From positions 20,871-84,870 of the forward strand of contig MVRS01000074.1 of assembly GCA_002067975.1 (NCBI GenBank): a stretch of DNA of 64,000 nucleotides. Direction: 5' to 3'. Position 1 is the first letter of the stretch. Each line of letters begins with the position of its first letter. The stretch comes from Syntrophorhabdus sp. PtaU1.Bin058 (GTDB lineage Bacteria; Desulfobacterota; Syntrophorhabdia; Syntrophorhabdales; Syntrophorhabdaceae). The notes beneath the pieces are model-generated. The model saw only the letters and a list, made by a program, of their open reading frames with translations. It was not told the origin of the DNA and did not search any database. Below are positions 43,740-52,077 of this stretch, in pieces. The position numbers were made by a program, and so were the translations under genes.

Positions 43740-44957
43740 TTAAAGGTCCTTTTTTGCATATACCGGAGCCGAGACGGGTATGGAGGCGAGATCCCGGTTC
43801 ATCTTCCGTGTGACGTCCATAAACTCAGCCATCCGCTTTTCAGGAATGGTCTTTTCATAAGGTTGTTTCAAGCCGAGGGGGTTCACGTACCCGCCCCTTA
43901 CCCTCATTTCGTAATGAAGGTGAGGCCCCGTGGCAAGGCCCGTTTTCCCCACGTAACCGACAAGCTGCCCCTGGTCGATGCCCACTTCCCTTCTCACCCC
44001 TTTCGCTATCCGCGACAGATGCCCGTAATAGGTTCTGTAGCCGTTCTTGTGTTTGAGGATCACGAGTTTGCCGTAAGCCCCCCTGCGGCCTGCGAATACA
44101 ACGGTTCCCTTGCCGGTTGCAGAGACGGGGGTTCCGCGGGGCGCGGCATAATCAACACCGTGATGGGGTCTGTGTCTTTTTAATATGGGATGAAAGCGGT
44201 TTTTTGAAAAATACGAGCTTATCCTCTTGAAGTTGAGGGGCGCCTTCAGAAAGGCCCTCCTGACCGATCTCCCGAGGGGGTCGTAATAATCAGCTTCTCC
44301 GCCGTTCTCAAATCTGTATGCACGATACAATTCCCCGTTATTTACAAACTCTACAGACAATATATCGCCGTATTTTTTGAATTCCCCGTTTAAGTACATG
44401 CCCTCTGCTATGATCCTGAAGGTGTCCCCCTCCCGTATATCGGTGGTAAAGTCAATGTCCCACGAGAATATATCCGAGACCTCCATGGCCAGCAGGGTGT
44501 CTTCCCTGTCTTCCCCTATGGACGAGATAAGGTTGTCTTTTATTGTGCCGCCGATATGGCGGATGCGCACCTCATAATCGATGGCCACCTTTTCCGTATG
44601 AAAACCTGACCCGGAACGGACAACGTTGAGAAAGCTGTCATCGTCAACAAAATAGACAAAAGAATTTACCCGGTTATTCCCGTCGATCGTCATCCTGTAC
44701 GGGCGTCCGGCGCACAGCTTGCTCAGGTCATGGATCCCCGCAGACGAATCCCTGATCTCAAAAAGCTCATTCAGTTCAAGTTTGTACTTTTTGAAAATGG
44801 TAAAGAGGGTATCCCCATCCCTGATCGTGCCTCTTATCTGTTTATACGAATTTTGTTCACGGTTGTCTTCCTTGTGCTGTGTACCTGTCTTCAGGCTTAG
44901 TCCCAGGGCCACTACGAGGACCGACAGGACGACGATCAGTATGAGCGTTTTTTTCAT
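43740..44957 (-). CDS. M23 family peptidoglycan endopeptidase
   Basis: A 405-residue exported protein. An N-terminal membrane anchor or signal (LILIVVLSVLVVALGLSL) is followed by a LysM/OapA-like segment (TIRDGDTLFTIFKKYKLELN, about 44-90), a central domain and the lysostaphin-type peptidase (about 260-370) with HHGVDYAAPRGTPV and GPHLHYEMRV, the H-x3-D and H-x-H zinc ligands. It probably cleaves peptide crosslinks for cell-wall expansion. It overlaps the LapA-like gene by 4 bp. Confidence 0.94.
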   Translation of the reverse strand: MKKTLILIVVLSVLVVALGLSLKTGTQHKEDNREQNSYKQIRGTIRDGDTLFTIFKKYKLELNELFEIRDSSAGIHDLSKLCAGRPYRMTIDGNNRVNSFVYFVDDDSFLNVVRSGSGFHTEKVAIDYEVRIRHIGGTIKDNLISSIGEDREDTLLAMEVSDIFSWDIDFTTDIREGDTFRIIAEGMYLNGEFKKYGDILSVEFVNNGELYRAYRFENGGEADYYDPLGRSVRRAFLKAPLNFKRISSYFSKNRFHPILKRHRPHHGVDYAAPRGTPVSATGKGTVVFAGRRGAYGKLVILKHKNGYRTYYGHLSRIAKGVRREVGIDQGQLVGYVGKTGLATGPHLHYEMRVRGGYVNPLGLKQPYEKTIPEKRMAEFMDVTRKMNRDLASIPVSAPVYAKKDL

Positions 44958-45205
44958 GTAGCAGCTCCCCTGTTATCTTCTTTTGTTGTGCTCCCCGTGC
45001 GGGTCTGTTTCTTCTTTGACGCCCGGATGGAGAAGACGATGATGCCGCCTATAATAATGCCGAGCAGTACGGAAAGAAATATCACTATAGCGAGAGACGC
45101 CTCGAATCTCCAGAAGATGAATGAAATAGTGACCGGCGCAGCGTTCTGAACCGAAAATATGGTAACGATCGCCAGAAGGATTATTACCAGGATCAATGCA
45201 CCCAT
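44954..45205 (-). CDS. LapA-like (DUF1049) membrane protein
   Basis: An 83-residue protein with two hydrophobic helices (about 1-22 and 37-60) and a basic tail. FSVQNAAPVTISFIFWRFEA and VLLGIIIGGIIVF match the LapA/YciS (DUF1049) pattern. Members help assemble LPS; here it lies between M23 and an unknown gene with overlapping starts and stops. Confidence 0.82.
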   Translation of the reverse strand: MGALILVIILLAIVTIFSVQNAAPVTISFIFWRFEASLAIVIFLSVLLGIIIGGIIVFSIRASKKKQTRTGSTTKEDNRGAAT

Positions 45206-45804
45206 TAATCCCTCCCCGGGCTGTTGAACGATCCGGCCGCTAAGGCATAGGCGGTATCAGGAAAGGAATTTACCGTATCATTCTTGCCCTTGAAAAGAAA
45301 AATCAGATTCTCGACGGTATTATGGACAATGCGCAGGTCATCGCTGTTTTCTCTGCACCTGTTGATCGAATACTGGAGCAGGCCAACCCCGCCATAAACG
45401 GCAAAATTGTCGGAGATGCCGGCGGGGAACTGTGCCGCAAGGATACGCCGCATATCCTTTGAGTAAAAATCACCGGTCAATACGATATCACCGGGAACTG
45501 CTTCTTCGGTGTAATGGAGATTGTCGGACAGCCCGGCCCTGTCGAAACAATCCGTCAGTGCATCAAAGGGTTTATCCACTATCTTTTCAAGGGTTGCGAG
45601 CGACAGAAGCGCGGTAATGTTCTCGGGGTAATTGAGAACACGCATTGACTCTGTGTAGAAATATGACCATAACCGTATGTATTCATGATCGGGCAGGGAC
45701 GGTGTTGACGGGGAAACGTTTACGGATATCCTTCCGTTTGAATCGAAAACCAGTCTGTACGACAACAGATGTCTTCGTCGCAGCAAAATATCTATGAAGC
45801 CCAT
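45205..45804 (-). CDS. Unrecognised 199-residue protein
   Basis: I do not recognise this protein. It has no signal or membrane segment and no repeats. The N-terminal MGFIDILLRRRHLLSYRLVF is basic; the centre has FDALTDCFDRAGLSDNL and GDIVLTGDFYSKDMRR. Its stop codon touches the LapA-like start, so it is co-transcribed with the LapA/M23/MscS string, which suggests an envelope-related or accessory role. Confidence 0.7.
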   Translation of the reverse strand: MGFIDILLRRRHLLSYRLVFDSNGRISVNVSPSTPSLPDHEYIRLWSYFYTESMRVLNYPENITALLSLATLEKIVDKPFDALTDCFDRAGLSDNLHYTEEAVPGDIVLTGDFYSKDMRRILAAQFPAGISDNFAVYGGVGLLQYSINRCRENSDDLRIVHNTVENLIFLFKGKNDTVNSFPDTAYALAAGSFNSPGRD

Positions 45805-45846
45805 AATATTATCTCCCTATAAATATATTATAGCTTATGATAATAT

Positions 45847-46032
45847 TTAGCCGGTAAAGCTTTTATTAAACAGCTTACATTGAGTAATATTTAATGCCCG
45901 GCGCTTGTACCGCAGCGCTGTCTCAAGCGAAATATTATTAATACATTTGATGTACGGCACCCCATGCACAGTATGGGTGACGAGAAGATATACAAAGATT
46001 ATGGAGACCGTTATGAAAGACACTGCAAGCAT
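45847..46032 (-). CDS. Possible small membrane protein
   Basis: A 61-residue frame beginning 2 bp after the stop of the coiled-coil gene (TAGATATG), with one N-terminal hydrophobic helix LAVSFITVSIIFVYLLVT. There is no ribosome site of its own, so translation would depend on coupling. The C-terminal half is basic without recognisable motif. AT-rich DNA here could give such a frame by chance. Confidence 0.3.
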   Translation of the reverse strand: MLAVSFITVSIIFVYLLVTHTVHGVPYIKCINNISLETALRYKRRALNITQCKLFNKSFTG

Positions 46033-46034
46033 AT

Positions 46035-46718
46035 CTATTGTAAGGCCCCTAAGGTTTTGTCCAGTTCATACCAGAGAAGGTTGATCATGTTGTTCGCTCC
46101 AAGGAGGCTCACGTCCAGTTCGGATTTTGTATTCTCGACTATGGCCTTGAGATCGTCGAAGGCCTTTTTGTCTGTATCATCGACAGCGTCTTTCACCTTC
46201 TGAAGCTCCTCGGAGATGACCTGGAGCTCTGCCTTGACGTTCCCGATATTTTTAGAGGCCAGTTCGGTCTTGGCCCCGACGATGTGTGTCTTGATGTTTA
46301 TTACGAGTGAGTTTAAATAGATCTTTTTCCAGATACCCGTAAATTCTTCGTAGAGTGCGTTGATCGCCTCGGATTGTTGTTTGAGGGAATCCGCATGGGC
46401 AAGGTTTTGTTTTTCCAGTTCGCTGTTGATCGAAGCGATACGTTTATTGAGACCATCCTCGAGGTTTGCGATTTTCAAAGAGAGGCTGTTGACGCTTCTG
46501 ATAACCTTCTGAAAATCGGCATCAGGTTTCAAGCCGTTTAGTTTCCACGCGTCCTCCTGTCTTTGTTTGAACTTTTCCAATGTCTGTATCCTCGCCTGGA
46601 GGTCCTGAACCTCCGACCTGAGCCTGGCGGTCTCTTTTCCTATGATAGAAGGCATGCCCAGGAAGACAAAGCCCATAAATAAAAAGACAACAACAACCAA
46701 TGCTATAAGTGTTTTCAT
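46035..46718 (-). CDS. Membrane-anchored coiled-coil protein
   Basis: 227 residues: an N-terminal anchor TLIALVVVVFLFMGFVFLG, then almost entirely alpha helix with long coiled coils (about 30-60, 80-125 and 150-205). There is no lipobox and no known domain. The ribosome site on the minus strand is ACGGAAGGATAG. It follows a lipoprotein gene of similar helical style by 73 bp. A structural periplasmic role is plausible; function unknown. Confidence 0.72.
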   Translation of the reverse strand: MKTLIALVVVVFLFMGFVFLGMPSIIGKETARLRSEVQDLQARIQTLEKFKQRQEDAWKLNGLKPDADFQKVIRSVNSLSLKIANLEDGLNKRIASINSELEKQNLAHADSLKQQSEAINALYEEFTGIWKKIYLNSLVINIKTHIVGAKTELASKNIGNVKAELQVISEELQKVKDAVDDTDKKAFDDLKAIVENTKSELDVSLLGANNMINLLWYELDKTLGALQ

Positions 46719-46791
46719 CTATCCTTCCGTCCTCACTGTTGCACGGGCCTTTGTTGCATTCTTTAAAGAATCCTTGCCGCAGTGCGCTGAA

Positions 46792-47379
46792 TTACTTCTT
46801 TTCAGGTTTTGAAGAGATTGTGCTGTCAACCATCTCCTTTTTACTCTTTATCTCCTCTCTGATCGCGTTTAAATCATCATAGGCCTGTTTTGCCTGACGG
46901 TTCTGCAGCTTTTCTTTTATATTGACGAGATCGATCTCCCATTTTCCTATTAATCCCTCGACGCCCTCACTGGCGGCAAAGACCTTCTTCTTTATAGCCT
47001 TGGCGGCCAATGTTTTAAATTCGACGAGAGATTTCTCTACCTCCTTGAGTACCAGTTCCGCCTCTTTTTTTATTTTTCTCTTGCCTGGCTCCACCATTTT
47101 TATTGCCTGTTGGGCAAATTGAACGGTCTCTTCGGCTGCCTTTTTTGCCTCCTTGTATTGCTTGTTGACAACGAGGCCTTTTGCGTTCTTAAGGGATTCC
47201 TCTGCCTTTTTGTAAATATCGGGTGCGTAGAGATGCGCCTCTTTTAGTTTCGCCTCCTCAAGGGCCTTCTCCGCCTTCGCTATCTCCTGCGTGGGAGGTT
47301 TTGTGCAACCGGCAATTAACAGAACAAACAGGACAAAGGCCGTTATTGAGATTTTATACGATACGGTTTTTGCACTCAT
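46792..47379 (-). CDS. Helical lipoprotein, DUF4398-like
   Basis: 195 residues with a type II signal: FVLFVLLIAGCTKPP, lipidated Cys near 25. The mature part is a helical hairpin repeat (AEKALEEAKLKEAHLYAPD, AEESLKNAKGLVVNKQYKEA), which fits the DUF4398 lipoproteins of outer membranes. Asp is not at +2, so outer-membrane sorting is likely. Clear ribosome site CAAGGAGGATCGGC. Role unknown; envelope stability is plausible. Confidence 0.82.
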   Translation of the reverse strand: MSAKTVSYKISITAFVLFVLLIAGCTKPPTQEIAKAEKALEEAKLKEAHLYAPDIYKKAEESLKNAKGLVVNKQYKEAKKAAEETVQFAQQAIKMVEPGKRKIKKEAELVLKEVEKSLVEFKTLAAKAIKKKVFAASEGVEGLIGKWEIDLVNIKEKLQNRQAKQAYDDLNAIREEIKSKKEMVDSTISSKPEKK

Positions 47380-47439
47380 GCCGATCCTCCTTGGTCAGGG
47401 TATCTATGGAACCCGCGCGGCGTTCCCATGCCGGTATCG

Positions 47440-48648
47440 CTATGCATTGTCTTCCTCCACTGCCTCTTTGATCTTGTCGGGGATGTCGGGTATCGCCGCG
47501 GTAACCCTGTCCCAGCTTGCGATCAGCGGGACGCCGAGAGGGTCTTTCATGATGACCTCTGCGGCCTTTCTGATGCCGTGCGTGAAGGTGTCCACGGCGA
47601 GGCTTTCCTGGTGCCTGTCAAAGTAAAGACCGTTAATGGATGCGTCGTCCTCGTATCTCTTCAGCATATCCTGGGCAGTACGGACATACGTCGCGACGAG
47701 GGTCTTGAAAAGGCCGTCGGAAAAGACTACCCCTTCGGATGCCAGGGTCCTGAAGACCGACTTGGAGATGTCTATGCACATCTTGTGCAGACCTTTCGTG
47801 GCATCCTCCGGGGAAAGCACCTGGTGCTTGTGTTCATAGTTGTCGGCGATATCTACCTGGCATACCCTGTTTATAGAGGTATTCCGGTATACCTCGGCGA
47901 GCGTCCCGACCTCGAGACCCCAGTCCCCCGGGATCTTGTTTACCCTGGCAAGGTTAATGTCCATTGAGAATTCTCCGGCAAGGATATACCGGAAACTGTC
48001 GAAGAACATCAGAAGCGGATGATAGCCTATGATCTTCTCGAGCGCCCTTATGAGAGGCGTGACAAGAAGCCTCGTCGCCCTTCCATGCATCTTGTCCGTA
48101 ACCCTCGTGTAGAACCCCTTGCAGAAATCGTAATCGAGGCTGGGGTTGGTCACCGGGTAGCAGAGTCGTGCAAGCAGATCCCTGCTGTATGTGACGATGT
48201 CGCAATCGTGGAGCGCAATGGCGTTAAACTCGCGCCTTGAGAGGATATACCCGTAAGCCATCCATACGGACCTCCCCTTTCCCTCCGAGCCCGTCGGGAG
48301 GTCTTCAGATTCTATTGCCTTGTATATCTTTTTCATCCTTTTGCCGTTGTTCCAGATAACCCTTGTCTTTTGCGGCAGGACAGAGAAGAAGTCTTTTACG
48401 TTCTGAAACTCGCTCTCAGAGGCAGGACCCAGGGTAACCACGATCTCCCTTATATACTGAACGTATTTCAGCTCCTCGACGATCTTTTTTAGTGCCGCCC
48501 CGTTAAGCTCGCTGTAAAGGGACGGCAAGACGAGCGCAATAGGCCTTTCCTGTGCATATCTGTTAAGCTTTGATTCGATGGCCTCAATCTTTTCTTTGCC
48601 CAAACGATGTAACGTTGCGATCAAGCCTGTTTGATAGAAATCAGACAT
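47440..48648 (-). CDS. gpgS: Glucosyl-3-phosphoglycerate synthase-like glycosyltransferase
   Basis: A GT81/GT2-like GT-A enzyme expected to join glucose (or mannose) from an NDP-sugar to 3-phosphoglycerate. 402 residues from the ATG at 48648, set by CCAGGAGGTGC; the frame continues to 48672. ALVLPSLYSELNG opens it, IALHDCDIVTYSRDLL is the metal-binding DxD region, and GDWGLEVGTLAEVYRN with its conserved Trp-Gly-Leu-Glu is typical of GpgS. A divergent gene encodes the matching phosphatase. Glucosyl versus mannosyl specificity cannot be told. Confidence 0.82.
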   Translation of the reverse strand: MSDFYQTGLIATLHRLGKEKIEAIESKLNRYAQERPIALVLPSLYSELNGAALKKIVEELKYVQYIREIVVTLGPASESEFQNVKDFFSVLPQKTRVIWNNGKRMKKIYKAIESEDLPTGSEGKGRSVWMAYGYILSRREFNAIALHDCDIVTYSRDLLARLCYPVTNPSLDYDFCKGFYTRVTDKMHGRATRLLVTPLIRALEKIIGYHPLLMFFDSFRYILAGEFSMDINLARVNKIPGDWGLEVGTLAEVYRNTSINRVCQVDIADNYEHKHQVLSPEDATKGLHKMCIDISKSVFRTLASEGVVFSDGLFKTLVATYVRTAQDMLKRYEDDASINGLYFDRHQESLAVDTFTHGIRKAAEVIMKDPLGVPLIASWDRVTAAIPDIPDKIKEAVEEDNA

Positions 48649-48689
48649 GCTGCACCTCCTGGGGTTAGACAATTTATATAGATATTATT

Positions 48690-48717
48690 TTGACAAATCC
48701 GGAAAATGCTTTATCTT
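48690..48717 (+). promoter_or_regulatory. Promoter candidate for phosphatase
   Basis: TTGACA at 48690-48695, 16-nt spacer, TATCTT at 48712-48717. The AT-rich intergenic region also contains a TATAAT near 48742 without a good -35, so the exact start is uncertain. Confidence 0.4.
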
Positions 48718-48814
48718 TTACTGAAGCCTTTAATTATATATTATAATATCTGGTGCATGAAAATGCAAATACAGGCTTTTTTGTTCTGCTTTCGAAAAAG
48801 CGGCAGAGGGCTTA

Positions 48815-49621
48815 ATGCAGCACATTATTATCTTTACCGACCTCGACGGTACGCTGCTGGATCAGGCGTACTCGTTTCATGACGCGCTGCCCGCCCTGGA
48901 GCTCATCAGGGAGCGCGCAATTCCGCTTGTTATCTGTTCGAGCAAGACAAGGGCGGAGATCGAGCATTACAGAAAAAGGCTGAACAACAGGCACCCTTTT
49001 ATATCGGAGAACGGTGGGGGGATCTTTATCCCGAAGGGATATTTTGATCCCGGATTGATAACCCTTGCAGGCAGCGCATCCGAGGACGAATATTATCATA
49101 TTATCAGGCTCGGCGCCCGGTACGGCGATCTGCGCGAGGCCTTGCGGCAATTGAAAGATAAAGGATTCGGCATCAGAGGATTCGGGGATATGAATGCAGA
49201 GGAACTTGCGGATGTCACCGGTCTGTCCCTGAATGAAGCCGGGATGGCGCAAAGAAGGGACTTCGACGAGCCCTTCCTGTTCGATGGCGACGAGGACGCA
49301 TCGAGGGAGCTTTTCTCCGGGATCAAAGGGATGGGGTTCAATTTCACGCAGGGAAGTTTTTATCACATACTGGGAAACAGCGATAAGGGCAGGGCGGTCT
49401 CCATCCTGATCGGCCTCTATCAAAAGGTTTACGGCGAGGTGAAAAGCATAGCGATCGGGGACAGCCCTAATGATTTCCCGATGCTCGAAGCGACAGACGT
49501 TGCAATACTTGTCCGGCGGGCAGACGGCAGACACGCTGCAGGGCATAATATCCCGAATATCATTCTCCAGGAAGGGATCGGCCCGTCGGGGTGGAATAAG
49601 GCGTTATTGAAAATCATCTGA
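48815..49621 (+). CDS. Mannosyl/glucosyl-3-phosphoglycerate phosphatase (HAD)
   Basis: A HAD class IIB phosphatase of the MpgP family, 268 residues. Motif I IIFTDLDGTLLD, motif II VICSSKTRAEIE, the family-specific FISENGGGIFIP, and motif IV SIAIGDSPNDFPML. It would dephosphorylate glucosyl- or mannosyl-3-phosphoglycerate to the osmolyte. It is divergent from the GpgS-like synthase with a 166-bp intergenic region between. MpgP-type enzymes accept both sugars in several bacteria. Terminator at 49624. Confidence 0.9.
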   Translation: MQHIIIFTDLDGTLLDQAYSFHDALPALELIRERAIPLVICSSKTRAEIEHYRKRLNNRHPFISENGGGIFIPKGYFDPGLITLAGSASEDEYYHIIRLGARYGDLREALRQLKDKGFGIRGFGDMNAEELADVTGLSLNEAGMAQRRDFDEPFLFDGDEDASRELFSGIKGMGFNFTQGSFYHILGNSDKGRAVSILIGLYQKVYGEVKSIAIGDSPNDFPMLEATDVAILVRRADGRHAAGHNIPNIILQEGIGPSGWNKALLKII

Positions 49622-49623
49622 AT

Positions 49624-49665
49624 AAAACACCGGGAAAGGCCCAGCATGCTCTTTCCCGGTGTTTT
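49624..49665 (+). terminator. Strong Rho-independent terminator
   Basis: Perfect 15-bp stem (AAAACACCGGGAAAG and its complement) around a 12-nt loop, ending in GTTTT. The A-run on the left could make it act on the other strand as well. Confidence 0.93.
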
Positions 49666-49841
49666 ACCAGCAGCACCAGACTGCCATATGTTACTTAAAA
49701 AGGATTATTCCAAAGGTACTATTTTCTCTTTATCCGGTCTGCCGATTCTCTATACAACCATATATTCGCCGTAAAAAACCCTTTTTTTCTGTAAAACAGA
49801 CTACATTCATGATATTTTGATAAAAAATCTGGGCGCTTACT

Positions 49842-50546
49842 ATGGACGAAGCATACTTTTATCGTGATTCCCCTTATGTGATCGACAATGTCGGCAGGTA
49901 CAAAGATGAGCTGGAATTGTTGCTTTCCATCGCAACAATAAAAAGATATGGTCCCGGTGAAATAGTCTACATGCAGGGTGAGCGAAGCAAATGTTTCTAT
50001 TTTATCAATAAAGGCAAGGCAAAACTCAGCATCCTGAAAGAAGACGGTTCGGAAAAGATAATCGCAATACAGGAAAACAATACCTTTTTTGGTGAAAGCG
50101 CCGCCTTCGACCGCTATCACAACTTTTCTACGGTAACAACGCTTGAGGAATCGGAGCTCTATGTTATCACTATTGACAGCGCAGAAAGATTAATACAACA
50201 ACATCCAAGCGTCGCGTTTCTGATCATCACCACCATTGCCAGGAAGGTAAGGCTTCTCGGCCTGCAAATTGAAAACATCTCGTTCTTCGACGCCCAGAAA
50301 AGGATCGCCCACATACTCGTGAAGCTCAGTTATCAGGTCGGACAGGATACGCACGAGGGTATAACGATCAGGAAAAATATAACCCATGAAGATATCGCAA
50401 GCCTGACGGGCCTTTCAAGGGTAACTGCCACGAATACGTTAAATCGTTTTGAAAAGTTGAAGTTAATCAAGAAGGGAAGAAAGATGATAACCATCATCGA
50501 CAGAGACAGGCTGGCATCCTTTCTCGATGAAGATACTGCGACTTAA
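49842..50546 (+). CDS. Crp/Fnr family transcriptional regulator
   Basis: 234 residues. An N-terminal cyclic-nucleotide-binding jelly roll (about 25-140; GPGEIVYMQGERSKCFYFIN and IQENNTFFGESAAFDRY) leads through a dimer helix to a winged HTH (NITHEDIASLTGLSRVTATN, about 175-230). The only Cys in the sensor (SKCFY) does not form the N-terminal cluster of Fnr, so it is not an oxygen sensor of that type. It stands alone between a terminator and a convergent ClC gene; targets unknown. Confidence 0.93.
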   Translation: MDEAYFYRDSPYVIDNVGRYKDELELLLSIATIKRYGPGEIVYMQGERSKCFYFINKGKAKLSILKEDGSEKIIAIQENNTFFGESAAFDRYHNFSTVTTLEESELYVITIDSAERLIQQHPSVAFLIITTIARKVRLLGLQIENISFFDAQKRIAHILVKLSYQVGQDTHEGITIRKNITHEDIASLTGLSRVTATNTLNRFEKLKLIKKGRKMITIIDRDRLASFLDEDTAT

Positions 50547-50574
50547 GACCCCTCCGGACACGGCTTAATAAAGA

Positions 50575-51918
50575 TTATTTCTTTTTGATCTTATTGATCG
50601 TCTTTGCCACAAATCCTATGATGCTTTTGGGTCTCGGCCTTATGAAAATATCCTCGCTCTCGTCAAGCCCCTTGAACCTCTGGATCTTGATTGAAGGTGA
50701 TTTCGAGATAGTGAGTACCTGGCTTGGGTATACGCTTCTGTGACCGGTCATAAGGAAGCTTATAACGCATGAGACAGCGGCATAGGGCGCAACCGATGCC
50801 CCGAAGAGTTCTATCGCCATTATGCTTGCGGAGATCGGTGTGTTCGCGGCGCCCGCGAGGAGACTCACCATGCCTATCGCAGAAAAAATCGTGGAATCCA
50901 GTCCGAAGATATTTGCAAAAAAATTCCCCGAGGTGGCGCCGATGAAAAAGATCGGGGTGACTATCCCTCCGCTCCCGCCGAAACTGAGGGTTATAGACGT
51001 AAAAAGCATCTTTAAAAGGAAGGCGCCCCGGGCAATGTGACCTCCTTCCAGTACCGACTTGATGGTGTCCAATCCCAACCCGAGGTATGTTGTCGAGAAT
51101 ATCAACGATAACAGTACCAGGGAAGCCCCTCCTATGAGCCCCTTGAACGGTGCCCATAACCTTATCCTTTCGCTCAGGTGTTCGAAAAATCTCAATATCT
51201 CGATGAAGAGGAACGAGCAGAAGCCGAAGAACAGGCCGCTCAGACAGACCTTGATGAAAAAGAAACTGCTGAACATCGGCACAAAGCGCAGGGGCTCATG
51301 GAAATAGGTGATCCCCAGATACGTTGTGATCTGATACCCTACGATGCCCGCGATGAATGACGGCAGCAGTACATCATAGAGGACGCCGCCCACAAACAAT
51401 ACCTCAAGTCCGAACATCGCGCCTGCTATCGGTGTGCCGAAGACAGCGGCAAACCCTGAGCTTATACCGCATATGACCAGTTTCCGCCGGTCCTTGTTGT
51501 CGAATTTCAGGAAGCTCGCAATGATCGACGAAAGCCCCGCCCCGATCTGCGCACAGGGACCTTCCTTGCCCGCTGCTCCCCCTAAGGCGAGGGTTATGAT
51601 CGTTGCGACAAGCTTAACAGGTACCACGGCGGGGTTTATCCTGCCGAAACGTTTGTGGATCGCCTCAATCACCTTCTCTGTCCCGTGGCCTTTTGCCTCC
51701 GGTGCAAGGTATTGTACCAGCAGCGTACTCAGGAATAGTGCGACCGGCAGCAGGAAAAAATAATACCTGTACGGTGAAGTGACCGATATACTGAGGTCGA
51801 GGAGCTTAAGGAAGATTGCCGTCGCACATCCCACCACGACGCCGACAAGGGCTGCAAGGAGCGACCATTTCAGTATGCTGACGAACAGTACTGACCCTTC
51901 TAAGAATCTTTTGCTCAT
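50575..51918 (-). CDS. ClC family chloride channel/transporter
   Basis: A 447-residue integral membrane protein with about 12 hydrophobic segments. Selectivity-filter motifs: GHGTEKVIEAIH in place of GSGIP, GGAAGKEGPCAQIGAG with the gating Glu, and SGGIVTPIFFIGATSG for GxFxP. There are no CBS domains, only a short basic C-terminal tail. The motif 1 change suggests a non-canonical anion preference. May support osmotic or pH balance with the MscS channels. Confidence 0.93.
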   Translation of the reverse strand: MSKRFLEGSVLFVSILKWSLLAALVGVVVGCATAIFLKLLDLSISVTSPYRYYFFLLPVALFLSTLLVQYLAPEAKGHGTEKVIEAIHKRFGRINPAVVPVKLVATIITLALGGAAGKEGPCAQIGAGLSSIIASFLKFDNKDRRKLVICGISSGFAAVFGTPIAGAMFGLEVLFVGGVLYDVLLPSFIAGIVGYQITTYLGITYFHEPLRFVPMFSSFFFIKVCLSGLFFGFCSFLFIEILRFFEHLSERIRLWAPFKGLIGGASLVLLSLIFSTTYLGLGLDTIKSVLEGGHIARGAFLLKMLFTSITLSFGGSGGIVTPIFFIGATSGNFFANIFGLDSTIFSAIGMVSLLAGAANTPISASIMAIELFGASVAPYAAVSCVISFLMTGHRSVYPSQVLTISKSPSIKIQRFKGLDESEDIFIRPRPKSIIGFVAKTINKIKKK

Positions 51919-52024
51919 TTTTTAAAACCAGCCTTGTTAGGTGCTCTTTTTTTATATGTCATATTCCATGATAAAGTAAAGCATTTAAGATTCGACCGCC
52001 TTATCGCCGTACTATGTTTTGTAC

Positions 52025-52055
52025 AAAAAAGGGGACACTCACAGGTGTCCCCTTT
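52025..52055 (-). terminator. Rho-independent terminator of dctP
   Basis: On the minus strand an 11-bp stem AAAGGGGACAC/GTGTCCCCTTT with a 6-nt loop, followed by TTTTTT, 23 bp past the dctP stop. Confidence 0.93.
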
Positions 52056-52077
52056 GTGCCTTGCCAAGGTATTGCTG

